From NCBI RefSeq assembly GCF_900747795.2, contig NC_041394.2:117539228-117603227 (forward strand): DNA of 64,000 bases, given 5' to 3'. A model generated the notes under the pieces. That model was not told the origin of the DNA and did not search any database. It saw only the letters and a program-made list of their open reading frames with translations. Made by a program: the position numbers and the translations under genes. Shown one piece after another: positions 12,800-23,660 of the stretch (within the stretch, counting starts at the first letter, position 1; each line of letters opens with the position of its first letter). This stretch comes from Erpetoichthys calabaricus. Its lineage: Eukaryota; Chordata; Cladistia; Polypteriformes; Polypteridae.

Positions 12800-13013
12800 T
12801 GGGACACTGTAAAGGGGTCTCTCTTTGAACTGCCTTTCCCAAGGTTTCCTCCATTTTTTCCCTACAAGGGTTTTTTTGGGAGTTTTTTCTTGTCTTCTTA
12901 GAGAGTCAAGGCTAGGGGGCTGTCAGGAGGCAGGGCCTGTTAAAGCTCATTGCAGCACTTCTTGTGTGATTTTGGGCTATACAAAAAATAAATTGTATTG
13001 TATTGTATTGTAC
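12800..13013 (+). mobile_element. L2/CR1-like LINE 3' end with TTGTA tail
   Basis: The sequence CCTACAAGGGTTTTTTTGGG, the phrase GATTTTGGGCTATACA, and a terminal run of TTGTA pentamers (12989-13011) match the layout of fish L2/CR1-like LINE 3' UTRs, which end in short tandem pentamers instead of poly(A). Only the 3' UTR is present, as expected of severe 5' truncation. Confidence 0.6.
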
Positions 13014-13834
13014 AGCACTGAACCTCCACATCTGTTTCACACAGCCAGTCAGCTTATAGCAAACATTACAGGAAGTGCTGGACTTTGAACTTGTACTGGG
13101 AATGGAACCTGTGGCTGTCAGGAGAGCTAATGTAATGCCTTCGGTTGAACGAGCCTATCATTCCTGCTAAATAGCAAAGGAAGATGGTCCACCGGTTTTC
13201 CAGCATGAAGATGTTATGCTGAATCCAGTGGCTGCATCAGATCAAAAAACAAAAGATCAAAAGGAAACAGTCATTGTATGCTGGCACTGTGACTGCTTGA
13301 GTCACATGCAGTGATCTTGCCACGCAAATAGGGGGATCAGACACTCCAACAGACCCAAGCCAAAGGATTCTGGGCCACACAGTAGTCTTGAGAGCCCAGA
13401 AATTTGCAACCACGTGCCAGCTGGTGACTGTGAGTCAGCTGGGTGACAGGAACTATTGCCACTTGCCTGTCTGGATAACTGGCTGAATGGTGGACACAGG
13501 AGCCACACTGACAGTTGTTCAGCAAAATATATTTAGAGCAAGACAGACATTGTCTAACCAGGCATGCATTGTTACAGCCACTGGTAAAGCTGCAGCAATA
13601 AAAGAGTGACAAACAATTACCTGCATGTTGGAGAGCAGTGATTGACTCCATGTATCTGGGCATTTATCAAAGATTCCTGCATCCTAGGACAAAACTTTTA
13701 AAAAAACAATGGAGTACAGCTGTACCAAAGGAGATTTGGCCTGGCAGTAAAGCCCAGGATCCAGCAATCCTGATACTGATACACTGGTACTGTGAGTGCT
13801 GTACAGAATGGAGGCAGAACGTCTGAATTTTTCC
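13014..13834. other. No recognised feature
   Basis: Unique-looking sequence of moderate GC. Open frames are short and unlike any protein I know. Confidence 0.5.
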
Positions 13835-14455
13835 CATTTGATATAGGGGTTTAGTCAGGGGTGTGTTTTTGCACCTACTCTGTTCAATGCTTGTATGGAC
13901 TGGGTGTTGGGCAAGGTCGTGGGGTCCTGGGGCTTTGGGGCATCTGTTGGTGAAGAAAGATTCACTGATCTTGACTTTGCTGGCAATGCTGTGATCTTCG
14001 CTGAGTCAATGGAGGCTCTGATTGGGGCGCTCAAGTGACTGGGCGAGGAGTCTGAGTGTCTGGGCTTGCGAGTGTCCTGGATAAAAACCAAGATCTAGAC
14101 CTTTAATGACCTCTTATGCACAGCCATTGGCAGTGTGTTTGTTTGCAGAGAGATTGTCAACCTTGTCGAGAGGTTTACCTCGGCAGCTACAATCATGCCT
14201 CTGGTGACTCTTCCTATGAAGTCAGTAGATGGATTAGGAGAGCATGGGGGGTTGTGAGGTACTGGAAAGGGGTGTGTGGTGTGCCCAATATCTTTGCAAG
14301 AGGATGAAGGTCCAAGTCTTTAGAGTCCTTGTACTTCCTGTTTTGCTATATGGTTGTAAGACATGGATTCTATCCAGTGACCTGAGATGAAGGCTGGTCT
14401 CCTTTGGTATTGTTTCTCTTTGGAGAATCTTTGGGTGGTTAGTTTCATTTCTCAT
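13835..14455 (+). pseudogene. LINE reverse transcriptase fragment, heavily decayed
   Basis: Plus-strand frames give a decayed but recognisable LINE reverse transcriptase: GCVFAPTLFNACMDWVLGKV around 13860, LDFAGNAVIFAESMEAL around 13970 (the position of the catalytic FADD, now FAGN), VERFTYLGSY-like sequence near 14170, and a C-terminal VLPVLLYG-like block at 14325-14350. The same order of blocks is found in the fish LINE family whose proteins contain LFNTCMDWILGRV. Stops and frameshifts are numerous, and neither end is defined. The clade is uncertain. Confidence 0.65.
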
Positions 14456-14469
14456 GTATTTACTGTTTA

Positions 14470-14600
14470 CTAGTTACTGATATGCAGGGCCCTTGAAGTC
14501 AGGTTTCTGGTACGCTAGATTATACTGGTTCTCTTACAGTATCAGTGCTTGTCCTTCAGCTAAAGTAGCATCAGGATCGGGTCACAGATCAACCATTAAA
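14470..14600 (+). repeat. Copy of a dispersed repeat shared with 28440 and 30090
   Basis: The stretch GTACGCTAGATTATACT with its flanks (GTTACTGATA before it, GGTCACAGATCAACC after it) matches 30230-30400, where the same blocks occur in the same order and strand. Part of the same repeat is at 28440-28615. It is non-coding and its class is unknown. Confidence 0.5.
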
Positions 14601-16194
14601 CAATTGCTTCCTCTGCCATGCCTCAGGTTATTACAGTATAGCCATTTGAATCTTCTGCAGTTTCTACTTGATAAACATCTGGCCTTTGAAAAACAACAAT
14701 TTTAAATACTGAGCAAAAACCTTATTCACATTTGGACTAGGATATGCAGTGGCTATTTTGACAAGGGTGAAGACAATGGGAAAATGTCCAAAAATAAGGA
14801 ATGCAGTATTAAAATAGGAGTATTGTGAACTTCAGGTATAACAGTAAGTAAATGAATAACTTTATGCATCCTTTATAAATAACTGCCATATTGTCATTAA
14901 GGCAGATGTAGAAGGCAGGTGAAGTTTCAAGTTTAAAACCTCATGGAATTGTTTAGCAGGTACATTCTTAACTCTCAAATCATTACTGTCATTGTGCATA
15001 TTTGTCAAGGAGAGTGGTTTTTATGCTCTTTTACTCTAGAAAAGTAACCTAGCAGATGTGCCTTGCTTGGAAGAGTTTTAGCATCATAATAGCAGTGCAG
15101 GGTCAAATGATACCAATGCATATCTAGAGACCAAATATTGACCCGATACAGTACTGTACATTGATGTCCAGTATTATCAGTCAGGGCCTATAACAAGCAT
15201 GGAGTGTCTGTGAGGATGCTGTACACACATAATAAAATATTGTGCATGCATAATAGTCTCATGGGATGTGTCTTGTCCAGCTTGAATGTGCAGCAGTGAA
15301 TTGTGTATGAATCTATTACAGACAAGAATAGATGTCCTGGAAAAATTATAATCGAGGATCATTAATTAAAAAATTGTACTAAAATTTGGGGATAGATCAG
15401 ACATAAAATGATTATTGCACATGTTTTAAGCAAGTTTTAATGTTATATTAAAAGACACGTTTCTGTGCATAAATCCCTAAGTCATTTTCTAGTAAGTAAT
15501 CTATGTAGGTGTTTTCAGGTCACACTTTATGATAGAAACTGGATTTTGATCATAAATTACCACCAAATCAGGGTAAAAAGGGTAAGGCAAGTGTAATGAT
15601 TGTTTCTTTTGGACAACTTGTCCTAGTAATTGTAAATACAGAGGATTCTGTAAATGAATACCATCCTTCAAGAAATTATTGAACTTGCTTAACTCCATTA
15701 AAGGTCTTGGAGGCTAGGGAACATCCTAGCATTAATGAACAAAGGGCAGAAACCAGTCCTGAATGGGGAACCAACGCAAGTGAATCACTAAAGAGAGAAA
15801 AGAAAGAACTGAGCCTCTTTCTTATGTTAAGGAGGTGTCACCTGATAACATCTAGTGACAATGCATTTATCATTTGATGAGATCAGAGATATTTGCTAAA
15901 GATGTTATATGTATGAGAAGAGAAGATGCCAACTGACCTAATAATGTATTCATCAAATGTGTCTTTGTTTTAGGAGAGAGAAGGAGTTTGGCTAAGCTGC
16001 TGTCCATCATTAACAATGGGTCACACCCTCTATAGATCACTCTGGTAAAACTGAGCAACAGGTCGCTATCACAGCTCTTTTAACAATTGAATTATATAAC
16101 ATTCTTCAGATGAACTTTATGTTTTTGATATTTTAAAGTTTTACTTCAATAGGTTAAGTACATACTGTATGTACATATATTATATATTGTCACA
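14601..16194. other. No recognised feature
   Basis: AT-rich, apparently single-copy sequence. I find no coding block, repeat terminus or structured RNA. Confidence 0.5.
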
Positions 16195-16440
16195 AGAATT
16201 AGACCAAGAAGTTATAAGGTTTGGGGCAGCCACACGTGTAATCTACCTGGCTGCAAATGGGTTATGATAGAACAGATGTGCACAAGTCAGAGTCCAACAC
16301 AGAACTGATTTGGTGGTTGTAAGATGGTGGCTTTAAAGATCAAAGCAGGATATGATGTCAGCAAAGGGGCTCGGACCCGGATGTGACGTCATCAAAATGG
16401 CCGAAACTGGAAGGGTCCTTGTCGCCACCCAATCTGCGTT
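16195..16440 (+). repeat. CRE-motif repeat family, copy 1 (5' part)
   Basis: It begins near GTTTGGGGCAGCCACAC (about 16220) and reaches the motif cluster at 16345-16395, with a perfect palindrome TGACGTCA at 16384-16391 and a decayed TGATGTCA just upstream. It is the same family as 22870-23137, 36766-36995, 57425-57577 and 61266-61580. The repeat may be a solo LTR of an old LTR element; no coding part is present. Confidence 0.6.
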
Positions 16441-17344
16441 CCTGCCGATTTGCACAGCAGGCATATTGAAATCCTAACATGCCGTAAAGTGTTCACGCAT
16501 GCATTAAACAGATTGGGCAACACTGTAAAGAGTGTGATGACGTAGCCTTTCAGTATATTCATTTTTAGTTCCACATTAGTTTACCATAATGAAAATATTC
16601 ATCCTGCAAAATAAATGAAGCAGCTTTCGTGGCGTAATATTGACGTTCAAGGTTCGATTGCTGTAAGGGGAAGCATAGGTATGCACACTTGAAGAGCCTC
16701 TTTGTATTATTTGGCAGGTACTGTCTGTATATATATATATATATATATATAAATAATCGCCATTTGTCTTAAGGCATCAGGTTTACAAAACCTAATGTAG
16801 TCAACCAGTTTTATAAAAATAAATGGTCCTTTTTCAACAAAAGAAAAGAATTAACACTGTGTTGCATGGCATTGTGCTGACTGTCCCCCTTAGTGTTAAC
16901 TGTGACAGTCCACTTGTTAAATTTCTTTAATTCATTCTCAGTTGTGCAGTCAGGTCAGATGCTGAAGAAATCAAGAGTATAAAGTCACCGGTTCAAATCC
17001 TTATTTATTCCAACAGCTCTTAATCTGACAAAGAAGTTCAACTTTACATCCACAGACTTAAATTAATTGACTTAAATAAACTTACCTATTAAGACAATAA
17101 AACTGAACTGAATTTAATAGGTGTAAGATACAATATTCTCCAGTAACTGAGCAGAAGTTAAACAGCATGAAGTAGTTCAATTTATGATTAATACCATATG
17201 GACAGAGTATTCTTTCTTACAAGTTTAATCAACATAACACACCGTTGTTTGTGTGCAGACTCCTCATCTCATGTGAATGGTTTTATTCACCCACATTGAC
17301 ACAGAGCCAGTTCATTTTTATAACTTTAAAAAAAGGAAATACAA
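16441..17344. other. No recognised gene; short (TA)n run
   Basis: AT-rich sequence with a TA dinucleotide run at about 16729-16751. Nothing else is recognised. Confidence 0.5.
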
Positions 17345-18192
17345 TACACTTTTTCATACATTTTTTTATTGAATAAATAAATGGTATGTTTAAAAATAAC
17401 AAACGTGAAATATCTGTGAAGAATGTTGGTCAAAAAAAATTATACACACAAATTTTATACAGTATATGAGTAGAAAATTCAGTAATAAAGATGTATAAAT
17501 GGTAAATGCATTTAACTAGAACACAAATACAATGAAAATGGCCAACAATTGGGGGTTTTTAAAAACTATTAGGGAAAGGGAACACAAACATATTTACAGA
17601 TCTTTAAAAAAATGTTAGCCAAGGTTTTGAACATTAAAAGTGAATCATTAAATTTGTCAAAAAAAGGAAAAATGCTATTTTAGCTTTATGAACAAGATAC
17701 TGCTCAGAGTCAGAGTTATTATCCAGCAATATTCCATATAAAATGTGTTCTATTTAAACTGACTTTTTTCCTGATCTGTCCCTTAACATCAGTAATAATA
17801 TTTCTATATCACCCTTTCTTACAAGTGTAGCTCAAATTGCTCTACAAAAAAATACAGTTACAAAGAAAATTGAAGGCATTATAAAAGTAAATAAGAAGCA
17901 AATGGAGGGATCCTTGTCCTTTGTAATAAATACACTGCCTGGTCAAATGGCCGGGAACAAAGACAAACTTGCAGCTTTCAAAGATGCTGGAGATAATAAA
18001 CCTCTGGGGGTCCCAAGCCAAAGCCCGTATGGCCCGCTGTGCACATCACAGCATACATAATTGTGGCCGTCTCAGTCCAATCACAATTCCATTTCAGGAC
18101 ATCTTGTGAACTTTTCTTCTCTCTAGTATCACAGGCAGTTGGAGTTGATGTAACAGACGGTGGAGATGCAGATGGGGCACCACTGCAATTAA
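17345..18192 (-). CDS. Candidate terminal exon and 3' UTR of an unknown host gene
   Basis: On the minus strand a strong pyrimidine tract ending in TTTTTCCAG precedes an exon starting at 18192. One frame stays open for 71 codons to a TGA at 17980-17978, beginning NCSGAPSASPPSVTSTPTAC. About 600 bases later AATAAA occurs at 17370-17365, followed by a GT-rich stretch, as expected for a polyadenylated last exon. The entry phase (one base needed from the previous exon) is supplied by the candidate exon at 18901-18873. The end of the peptide (FGLGPPEVYYLQHL) could be chance or repeat-derived. I do not recognise the protein. Evidence is splice signals and phase only. Confidence 0.35.
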
Positions 18193-18298
18193 CTGGAAAA
18201 AGAAAACAGAGAAAAACAGCAGAAGTTAGTGTCTACTGCAGATCTGACAAACTGTACACAGTACCATTTCTAATCTATTACAACCAATGCAAGTAATT

Positions 18299-18600
18299 AA
18301 GAAAAAGCCAAATTAGAAAAGTGGGCTTGTTGAAGTTTTTTGAAATGCTTGACATTTGTAGCCTGGCACTTTTCTGTTGGCAAAGCATTCAAGATTTTGC
18401 TGCACGAGTACAGAAAGCTGCTAGTTTTTATGGTTGAAAAGCAAAGCAACGTTTGAGAAAAGAAATGTTGGGAGCAGACACTCCAAAATACAGCAGGGTC
18501 AAAAATACGCAAAGCCTTCTATATATTTAATAGAACCTTGAAATCAATTCTATGTGAGACAGCCAGCCAGTGTAAGGAGACTGAGACAGTTTTCAGAAGA
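18299..18600 (-). mobile_element. L2-like LINE 3' coding fragment
   Basis: The minus strand encodes SSFLYSCSKILNALPTEK followed by NVKHFKKLQQAHFSNLAFS, the C-terminus typical of fish L2-like reverse transcriptases (compare WNSLP.. and FKTLLKTHYFNMAFS at 60579-60845). Upstream on the same strand, decayed IDFKVL-like sequence extends to about 18600. The left boundary of the tandem duplication (18436) cuts through this fragment, so part of it is repeated at 19989-20150. Confidence 0.6.
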
Positions 18601-18872
18601 AAAAAAAACCCAAAATAGGCCAATACATCGTGATCACTTGGCAAAGGCACAGCAGATCAGAGCAGAAATTGAGATGGAGGATTCTAGAAGTGCCAGGCAG
18701 GAGGGCCACCTACTACTTCAATATGGCATACATCTCTCCATTCTTCTTGTTTAACTGCTGACCCATAACATGACCGGACTCTTCTACTTCACTGTAACTG
18801 TTAAAAACATAAACACAGTAGATACACGATGTTCACTCACAGAGTTCAAACATTAATAAAGTGTACTCTTAC

Positions 18873-18901
18873 TTCTTTTTCTGCCTCCTTTCTTGGTACA
18901 C
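18873..18901 (-). CDS. Candidate 29-nt exon encoding a basic segment
   Basis: Minus strand: the acceptor GATCTACAG lies just before 18901 and the donor GTAAGAG follows 18873. In the phase that links it to 17978-18192 it encodes CTKKGGRKR, a very basic segment like a nuclear localisation signal or AT-hook. Its entry needs two bases from the previous exon, which the candidate exon at 19358-19292 supplies. The phases of three consecutive candidate exons therefore agree. Small size and lack of homology keep confidence low. Confidence 0.35.
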
Positions 18902-19291
18902 CTGTAGATCAATTATTACCAAAGTTAACCATCACAACAGATAAAGTTCTGCTTTGAGTAAAGTCTAACTAATAATATTATTTTTAATTATTGTGTTTTT
19001 TGTTGGATTTAGAAAGAACCCCAACTTAATTGTCATTATATATAGAATCATTTTTTTCCTTTTACATTATGTATACAGTAGGCATTTTGTTACAATCTCT
19101 GTATATCTGAACTTCTAATGTAATGTGCTCAGGTGTCATTACTTACATGAAAACATCTTCATTTTTCTCTCCTGCCTCAGTTTTGTTTTAAGTTAAAATT
19201 AAGTCTTGTTTCTGTCAAAATCCAACAACAAAGCACAGTAACTTAAGAAAATAAATGTTATTTTGCAAAATGGAACAACATGCCTTTTTAC

Positions 19292-19358
19292 TGACTGCTG
19301 GTACTGATGCACCTCAGTCTCTGTGTTTGTGAGGATTCACACTCTGAGGCTTTCCTGT
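19292..19358 (-). CDS. Candidate 67-nt exon (unit 1)
   Basis: Minus strand: the acceptor TTTTTAATTTTAG ends just before 19358 and the donor GTAAAA begins after 19292. The open phase reads RKASECESSQTQRLRC and exits with two bases, matching the entry of the 29-nt exon. Together the two exons make 96 nt (32 codons), so duplicating the pair would keep the reading frame. Confidence 0.33.
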
Positions 19359-19519
19359 CTAAAATTAAAAAGCCCATGTTAGTTACTGGATAGAGTGAGG
19401 AAACATACGGTACATTATTCAAGCCAGCAAAATATTACAGATCAAGTAATAAATATGGGGAGCCTTTGCAGGAATTGTGCACAAATTACTTCTGAAACTG
19501 AAAGCCTCAGTAGCCTTAC

Positions 19520-19668
19520 CTGTAGAAATAGCAAATCTAACATGAACTGCACATCATCTCGAATTGGGAATCTTAAAAGCAGAAGAAAAGAACATCCAAT
19601 TGTGTCTCAGAATTCGGGTACACTGGCATCTGTTCAGCCACATGGAAGGCTGGTTACCACCAGGCATT
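19520..19668 (-). other. Possible non-coding exon (unit 1; repeated at 21073-21221)
   Basis: Strong minus-strand splice signals bracket it: the acceptor TTTTCTTGACCCTACAG before 19668 and the donor CAG|GTAAGG after 19520. All three frames contain stops before the donor, and joining it in phase to the next candidate exon meets a TGA. If it is real it would be untranslated or belong to a non-coding transcript. Confidence 0.25.
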
Positions 19669-20425
19669 CTGTAGGGTCAAGAAAAAAAATACAATAAAGG
19701 GGCATTGTTTTTCTAACTGCAGCAATAACAAATGTTATTTTTAAAGAGCAAGCCTTCTCCATTATATTCAGTTAAATGTATGTGTGTGTACTCCTGCTAA
19801 ACCAACAGCTTAAATGATAAGCTAATGACATGTGACAACAGCAGGTGCCCAGCCTGTCACTGTGCCACAACATATGCACTCCACAATTCTCTGATGGCTT
19901 TGGACATCATACATTTTAAAATTGCCTGTTTTCTGCCATAGAATTATTTTCTTCCAAACAAGGTTAAAGAAATCCATTTCAAAATTATGAAAAGCAAAGC
20001 AACGTTTGAGAAAAGAAATGTTGGGAGCAGACACTCCAAAATACAGCAGGGTCAAAAATATGCAAAGCCTTCTATATATTTAATAGAACCTTGAAATCAA
20101 TTGTATGTGAGACAGCCAGCCAGTGTAAGGAGACTGAGACAGTTTTCAGAAGAAAAAAAAACCCAAAATAGGCCAATACATCGTGATCACTTGGCAAAGG
20201 CACAGCAGATCAGAGCAGAAATTGAGATGGAGGATTCTAGAAGTGCCAGGCAGGAGGGCCACCTACTACTTCAATATGGCATACATCTCTCCATTCTTCT
20301 TGTTTAACTGCTGACCCATAACATGACCGGACTCTTGTACTTCACTGTAACTGTTAAAAACATAAACACAGTAGATACACGATGTTCACTCACAGAGTTC
20401 AAACATTAATAAAGTGTACTCTTAC

Positions 20426-20454
20426 TTCTTTTTCTGCCTCCTTTCTTGGTACAC
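20426..20454 (-). CDS. Candidate 29-nt exon (unit 2)
   Basis: Duplicate of 18873-18901 with both splice signals unchanged. Its exit phase also fits entry into the unit 1 exon at 19358, so the duplicated exon pair could be included without shifting the frame. Confidence 0.3.
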
Positions 20455-20844
20455 CTGTAGATCAATTATTACCAAAGTTAACCATCACAATAGATAAAGT
20501 TCTGCTTTGAGTAAAGTCTAACTAATAATATTATTTTTAATTATTGTGTTTTTTGTTGGATTTTGAAAGAACCCCAACTTAATTGTCATTATATATAGAA
20601 TCATTTTTTTCCTTTTACATTATGTATACAGTAGGCATTGTGTTACAATCTCTGTATATCTGAACTTCTAATGTGATGTGCTCAGGTGTCATTACTTACA
20701 TGAAAACATCTTCATTTTTCTGTCCTGCCTCAGTTTTGTTTTAAGTTAAAATTAAGTCTTGTTTCTGTCAAAATCCAACAACAAAGCACAGTAACTTAAG
20801 AAAATAAATGTTATTTTGCAAAATGGAACAACATGCCTTTTTAT

Positions 20845-20911
20845 TGACTGCTGGTACTGATGCACCTCAGTCTCTGTGTTTGTGAGGATTCACACTCTGA
20901 GGCTTTCCTGT
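20845..20911 (-). pseudogene. Candidate 67-nt exon (unit 2) with lost donor
   Basis: Duplicate of 19292-19358. One of the few differences between the units falls on the donor: GT in unit 1 (19291-19290) is AT in unit 2 (20844-20843). If the exon is real, this copy cannot splice normally. Confidence 0.3.
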
Positions 20912-21542
20912 CTAAAATTAAAAAGCCCATGTTAGTTACTGGATAGAGTGAGGAAACATACGGTACATTATTCAAGCCAGCAAAATATTACAGATCAAGT
21001 AATAAATATGGGGAGCCTTTGCAGGAATTGTGCACAAATTACTTCTGAAACTAAAAGCCTCAGTAGCCTTACCTGTAGAAATAGCAAATCTAACATGAAC
21101 TGCACATCATCTCGAATTGGGAATCTTAAAAGCAGAAGAAAAGAACATCCAATTGTGTCTCAGAATTCGGGTACACTGGCATCTGTTCAGCCACATGGAA
21201 GGCTGGTTACCACCAGGCATCCTGTAGGGTCAAGAAAAAAAAATACAATAAAGGGGCATTGTTTTTCTAACTGCAGCAATAACAAATGTTATTTTTAAAG
21301 AGCAAGCCTTCTCCATTATATTCAGTTAAATGTATGTGTGTGTACTCCTGCTAAACCAACAGCTTAAATGATAAGCTAATGACATGTGACAACAGCAGGT
21401 GCCCAGCCTGTCACTGTGCCACAACATACGCACTCCACAATTCTCTGATGGCTTTGGACATCATACATTTTAAAATTGCCTGTTTTCTGCCATAGAATTA
21501 TTTTCTACCAAACAAGGTTAAAGAAATCCATTTCAAAATTAT

Positions 21543-22441
21543 GAATAAATAGTAGCCAACTAACAAATGAATTCATAAGTATGACATTAACATATCGCCA
21601 AAATGTAGTTTATGTACAAATGAAGACAAATCCCCTCTCACATTTCTTTTACTTCTGCTCCTATTCCAAAATGTTTTATAAAGATTTATTTCTGTTACTG
21701 TCTTGAATGACAAACCAATATCCTACTGTTTAAGTATTGTTCTTCTTCTGTATACAATTTTGAAGACTAAATGTTAGAAAATGCAGTAACTGTGGTTTCC
21801 TTGCTTCATAAATTTCCAATACATAAGTGTAAAGTTCAGAATGTTAGACCCTCTGTTACATCTTTCTGTATGGACATTAATATGCTAGAAATAGCTTTTA
21901 AAAATGGAAAGCACACTAAAATAATTAAAACGTGCAAGATTCTGAACTGCTTCATTAACAATTTGTAATACTATTATCTGCATCTCGCTTTCTTGTTATA
22001 ACTTAGCTGTTGCTACTCTTGTATGTAATTTAGCCTTCATCATTATATATTTGTTAACTTTATTATGGATAAACTCTTGTATTGATGTAATCTGATATCA
22101 ACATAATAAAAAATACTGATGGCTTTGGAGGGCACACTTTACACCCATCGAGTGTCAGACGTGCACTCCTAATTCTATTCCTAATTCGACACCTCGATTA
22201 CATTGTTTTGCTTAATTGTTAGCATGCCGTTCACTCTTTAAGATAAAAAAATGTGAACAAATGTTAAAAGAAACATACCACCAAATTCTAATAGGGTGTT
22301 ACAAAATAAATTAAATACATCCATTAACCCAAATACAGAAAATGTTGCAACTTTCACATTTAAACCACAAGATTATGAATGTCGTATTGCAACTAAAAAT
22401 GAAAATCCTTATTGCCTTTTTCATCAATACGATGTACTTAC
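21543..22441. other. No recognised feature; intron-like
   Basis: AT-rich sequence. Minus-strand acceptor-like tracts occur, but none gives an exon in phase with its neighbours. Confidence 0.4.
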
Positions 22442-22581
22442 TAAAAGCTATGCGTATCCATCATAAAGTTCACAGACATAAGTCGCATTTTATTTCTCTC
22501 CCTCTTCATTCGATTGGAGTTAAAATTTTCAGGCGACAAATATTCTTCCAAGACATTATAAAATTCAAAAGTTGCCATCAT
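22442..22581 (-). CDS. Candidate first coding exon with GTAAGT donor
   Basis: Minus strand: ATG ATG at 22581 opens MMATFEFYNVLEEYLSPENF and stays open for 46 codons to a perfect GTAAGT donor (22441-22436). The peptide is well mixed, with a charged stretch MKRERNKMRL. It could be the 5' exon of the candidate minus-strand gene ending near 17978, but its exit phase (two bases, TA) would make a stop with any exon that starts with A, so at least one exon is missing from my model. I do not recognise the protein. Confidence 0.3.
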
Positions 22582-22869
22582 TACAGACGGAGATAAACGG
22601 CAACACAAAAATGACTCGCAAGTACAATTCAAACCTGATGAGTGACGTGTGTCGTAAAACATTAGACATGCGCAGAACAAATCAGGCAGCGACGTGAAAT
22701 GAATTGTAATTAAGCAGAGAGCACACGCGCAAGACAAATCGGACGGGGACTCATGTCATAAAGTAAAAAAACGCAGATCAGGCAGGGTTGTAATAGTAAA
22801 GCTCTGCGCATGTGTGTGCATGCGCTCGTGGGCGCGGGTTGTATCTGGGCGCATGTGCGTGCAAATCGG

Positions 22870-23137
22870 GTAGACACCGCAGATCGAGTAGTGACAGTCC
22901 TCCTCCATGGGTTTGAGACTGGAAGTGACATCATTAAAGGGCCTGGAACCAGAAGTGACGTCCTCAAGAGGGCCGAAACTGGAAATGATGTCATCAGGGC
23001 CAGGCAGAATTTCCCGTGAATGGTCTGCAGGAAAATGAGAAAATGAGTCAGTGCACTCCGCCACCCCCTGGTCTGGTATGGGATTACTCTGTTTCAGGCC
23101 CTTTAGCTGCCTCCCATGCGCACGTGTGTGACAATAT
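22870..23137 (+). repeat. CRE-motif repeat family, copy 2 (3' part)
   Basis: It contains GGAAGTGACATCA, AGAAGTGACGTCC and GGAAATGATGTCA at about 22921-22991, each a one- or two-base variant of GGAAGTGACGTCA, then the family 3' end (GCCACCCCCTGGTC near 23060 and GCACGTGTGTGACAATA near 23120). Upstream, 22755-22870 is CpG-rich and TG-rich. Confidence 0.6.
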
Positions 23138-23559
23138 TTACATATGTTGCTGTTTAAACTGGATTATATTCTGTCTAGCTTCAGCTTAGGCTGCAAAAAT
23201 ACTCTTTGACTTTGCATTCATTATATCAAAAAGTAGCAACAGACACAATGCAAAACCAGGTATAAAGCTGAAAGATATCAAATCTAGAAGAAAATTAAAT
23301 TGACAATAATTCAAACAGAGAGGTGCCTGACACCCCAGAGAAGGCAAGTGTCCCTAGCTTGACAATAAACAACTCATTGCCATTAAATATAAAGTTGTTT
23401 TCATATATGAATAAGAAAGATACGAATTGCCAAACATGGTGACTCACTGCAATCTTGCAGGTCCAGGAATCTGGTACATATTCCCTAGGTCTGTATTTTG
23501 TAAAAGGTATTCCGTTTAAAGTTCATAATTTAAACTCTACATTTTCTTGCTATGTGTGA

Positions 23560-23660
23560 CTGTAAGCCATCCAGAGTTGGTTCCTACCTTGTGAGTGCTG
23601 CTGTGGGGGTAGGCTTTGGTTCATTGACATTTAGTAATGGACAAAACAGAAATGAACGGA
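23560..23660 (+). repeat. Decayed SINE-like tail
   Basis: GGTTCCTACCTTGTGAG followed by a decayed AATGAACGGATGAATGAA tail matches, in order, the repeat seen best at 37478-37616. No tRNA-like head is visible. Confidence 0.4.

Larger units (their letters stand above)
18436..19988. repeat. Direct tandem duplication, unit 1 (1553 bp)
   Basis: The sequence from GAAAAGCAAAGCAACG at 18436 to AAAATTAT at 19988 recurs immediately at 19989-21542. Aligning by eye I count about 13 single-base differences and one extra A in an A-run, or about 99.2% identity. The copies abut with no spacer. The unit includes part of an L2 fragment and candidate minus-strand exons at 18873-18901, 19292-19358 and 19520-19668. 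Confidence 0.95.
19989..21542. repeat. Direct tandem duplication, unit 2 (1554 bp)
   Basis: Second copy, one base longer owing to an A-run. After 21542 the sequences diverge at once (AAAATTATGAATAAATAG versus AAAATTATGAAAAGCAAAG). Transitions and transversions are scattered evenly, as expected of neutral drift after duplication or of two haplotypes wrongly joined in assembly. Confidence 0.95.

Noticed and set aside
12202-12807. 201-codon minus-strand frame
   Set aside because: Proline/arginine/glycine-rich translation of a GC-rich LTR-like repeat and adjacent LINE 3' UTR; no protein family.
18554-18754. Plus-strand frame MRQPASVRRLRQFSEEKKTQ, repeated in the second tandem unit
   Set aside because: Its conservation between units is just the duplication; the start overlaps antisense L2 sequence and there are no splice or family signals.
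18640-18780. Alternative terminal exon of the candidate minus-strand gene (KQEEWRDVCHIEVVGG)
   Set aside because: The phase fits, but the acceptor lacks a pyrimidine tract, so support is too weak to annotate.
22756-23064. Minus-strand frame with repeated D-D-I/V-S/T-S units, seen also at 61332-61562
   Set aside because: It comes from the spaced CRE motifs, whose spacing happens to stay open; no constraint is visible and the other copies are not open.
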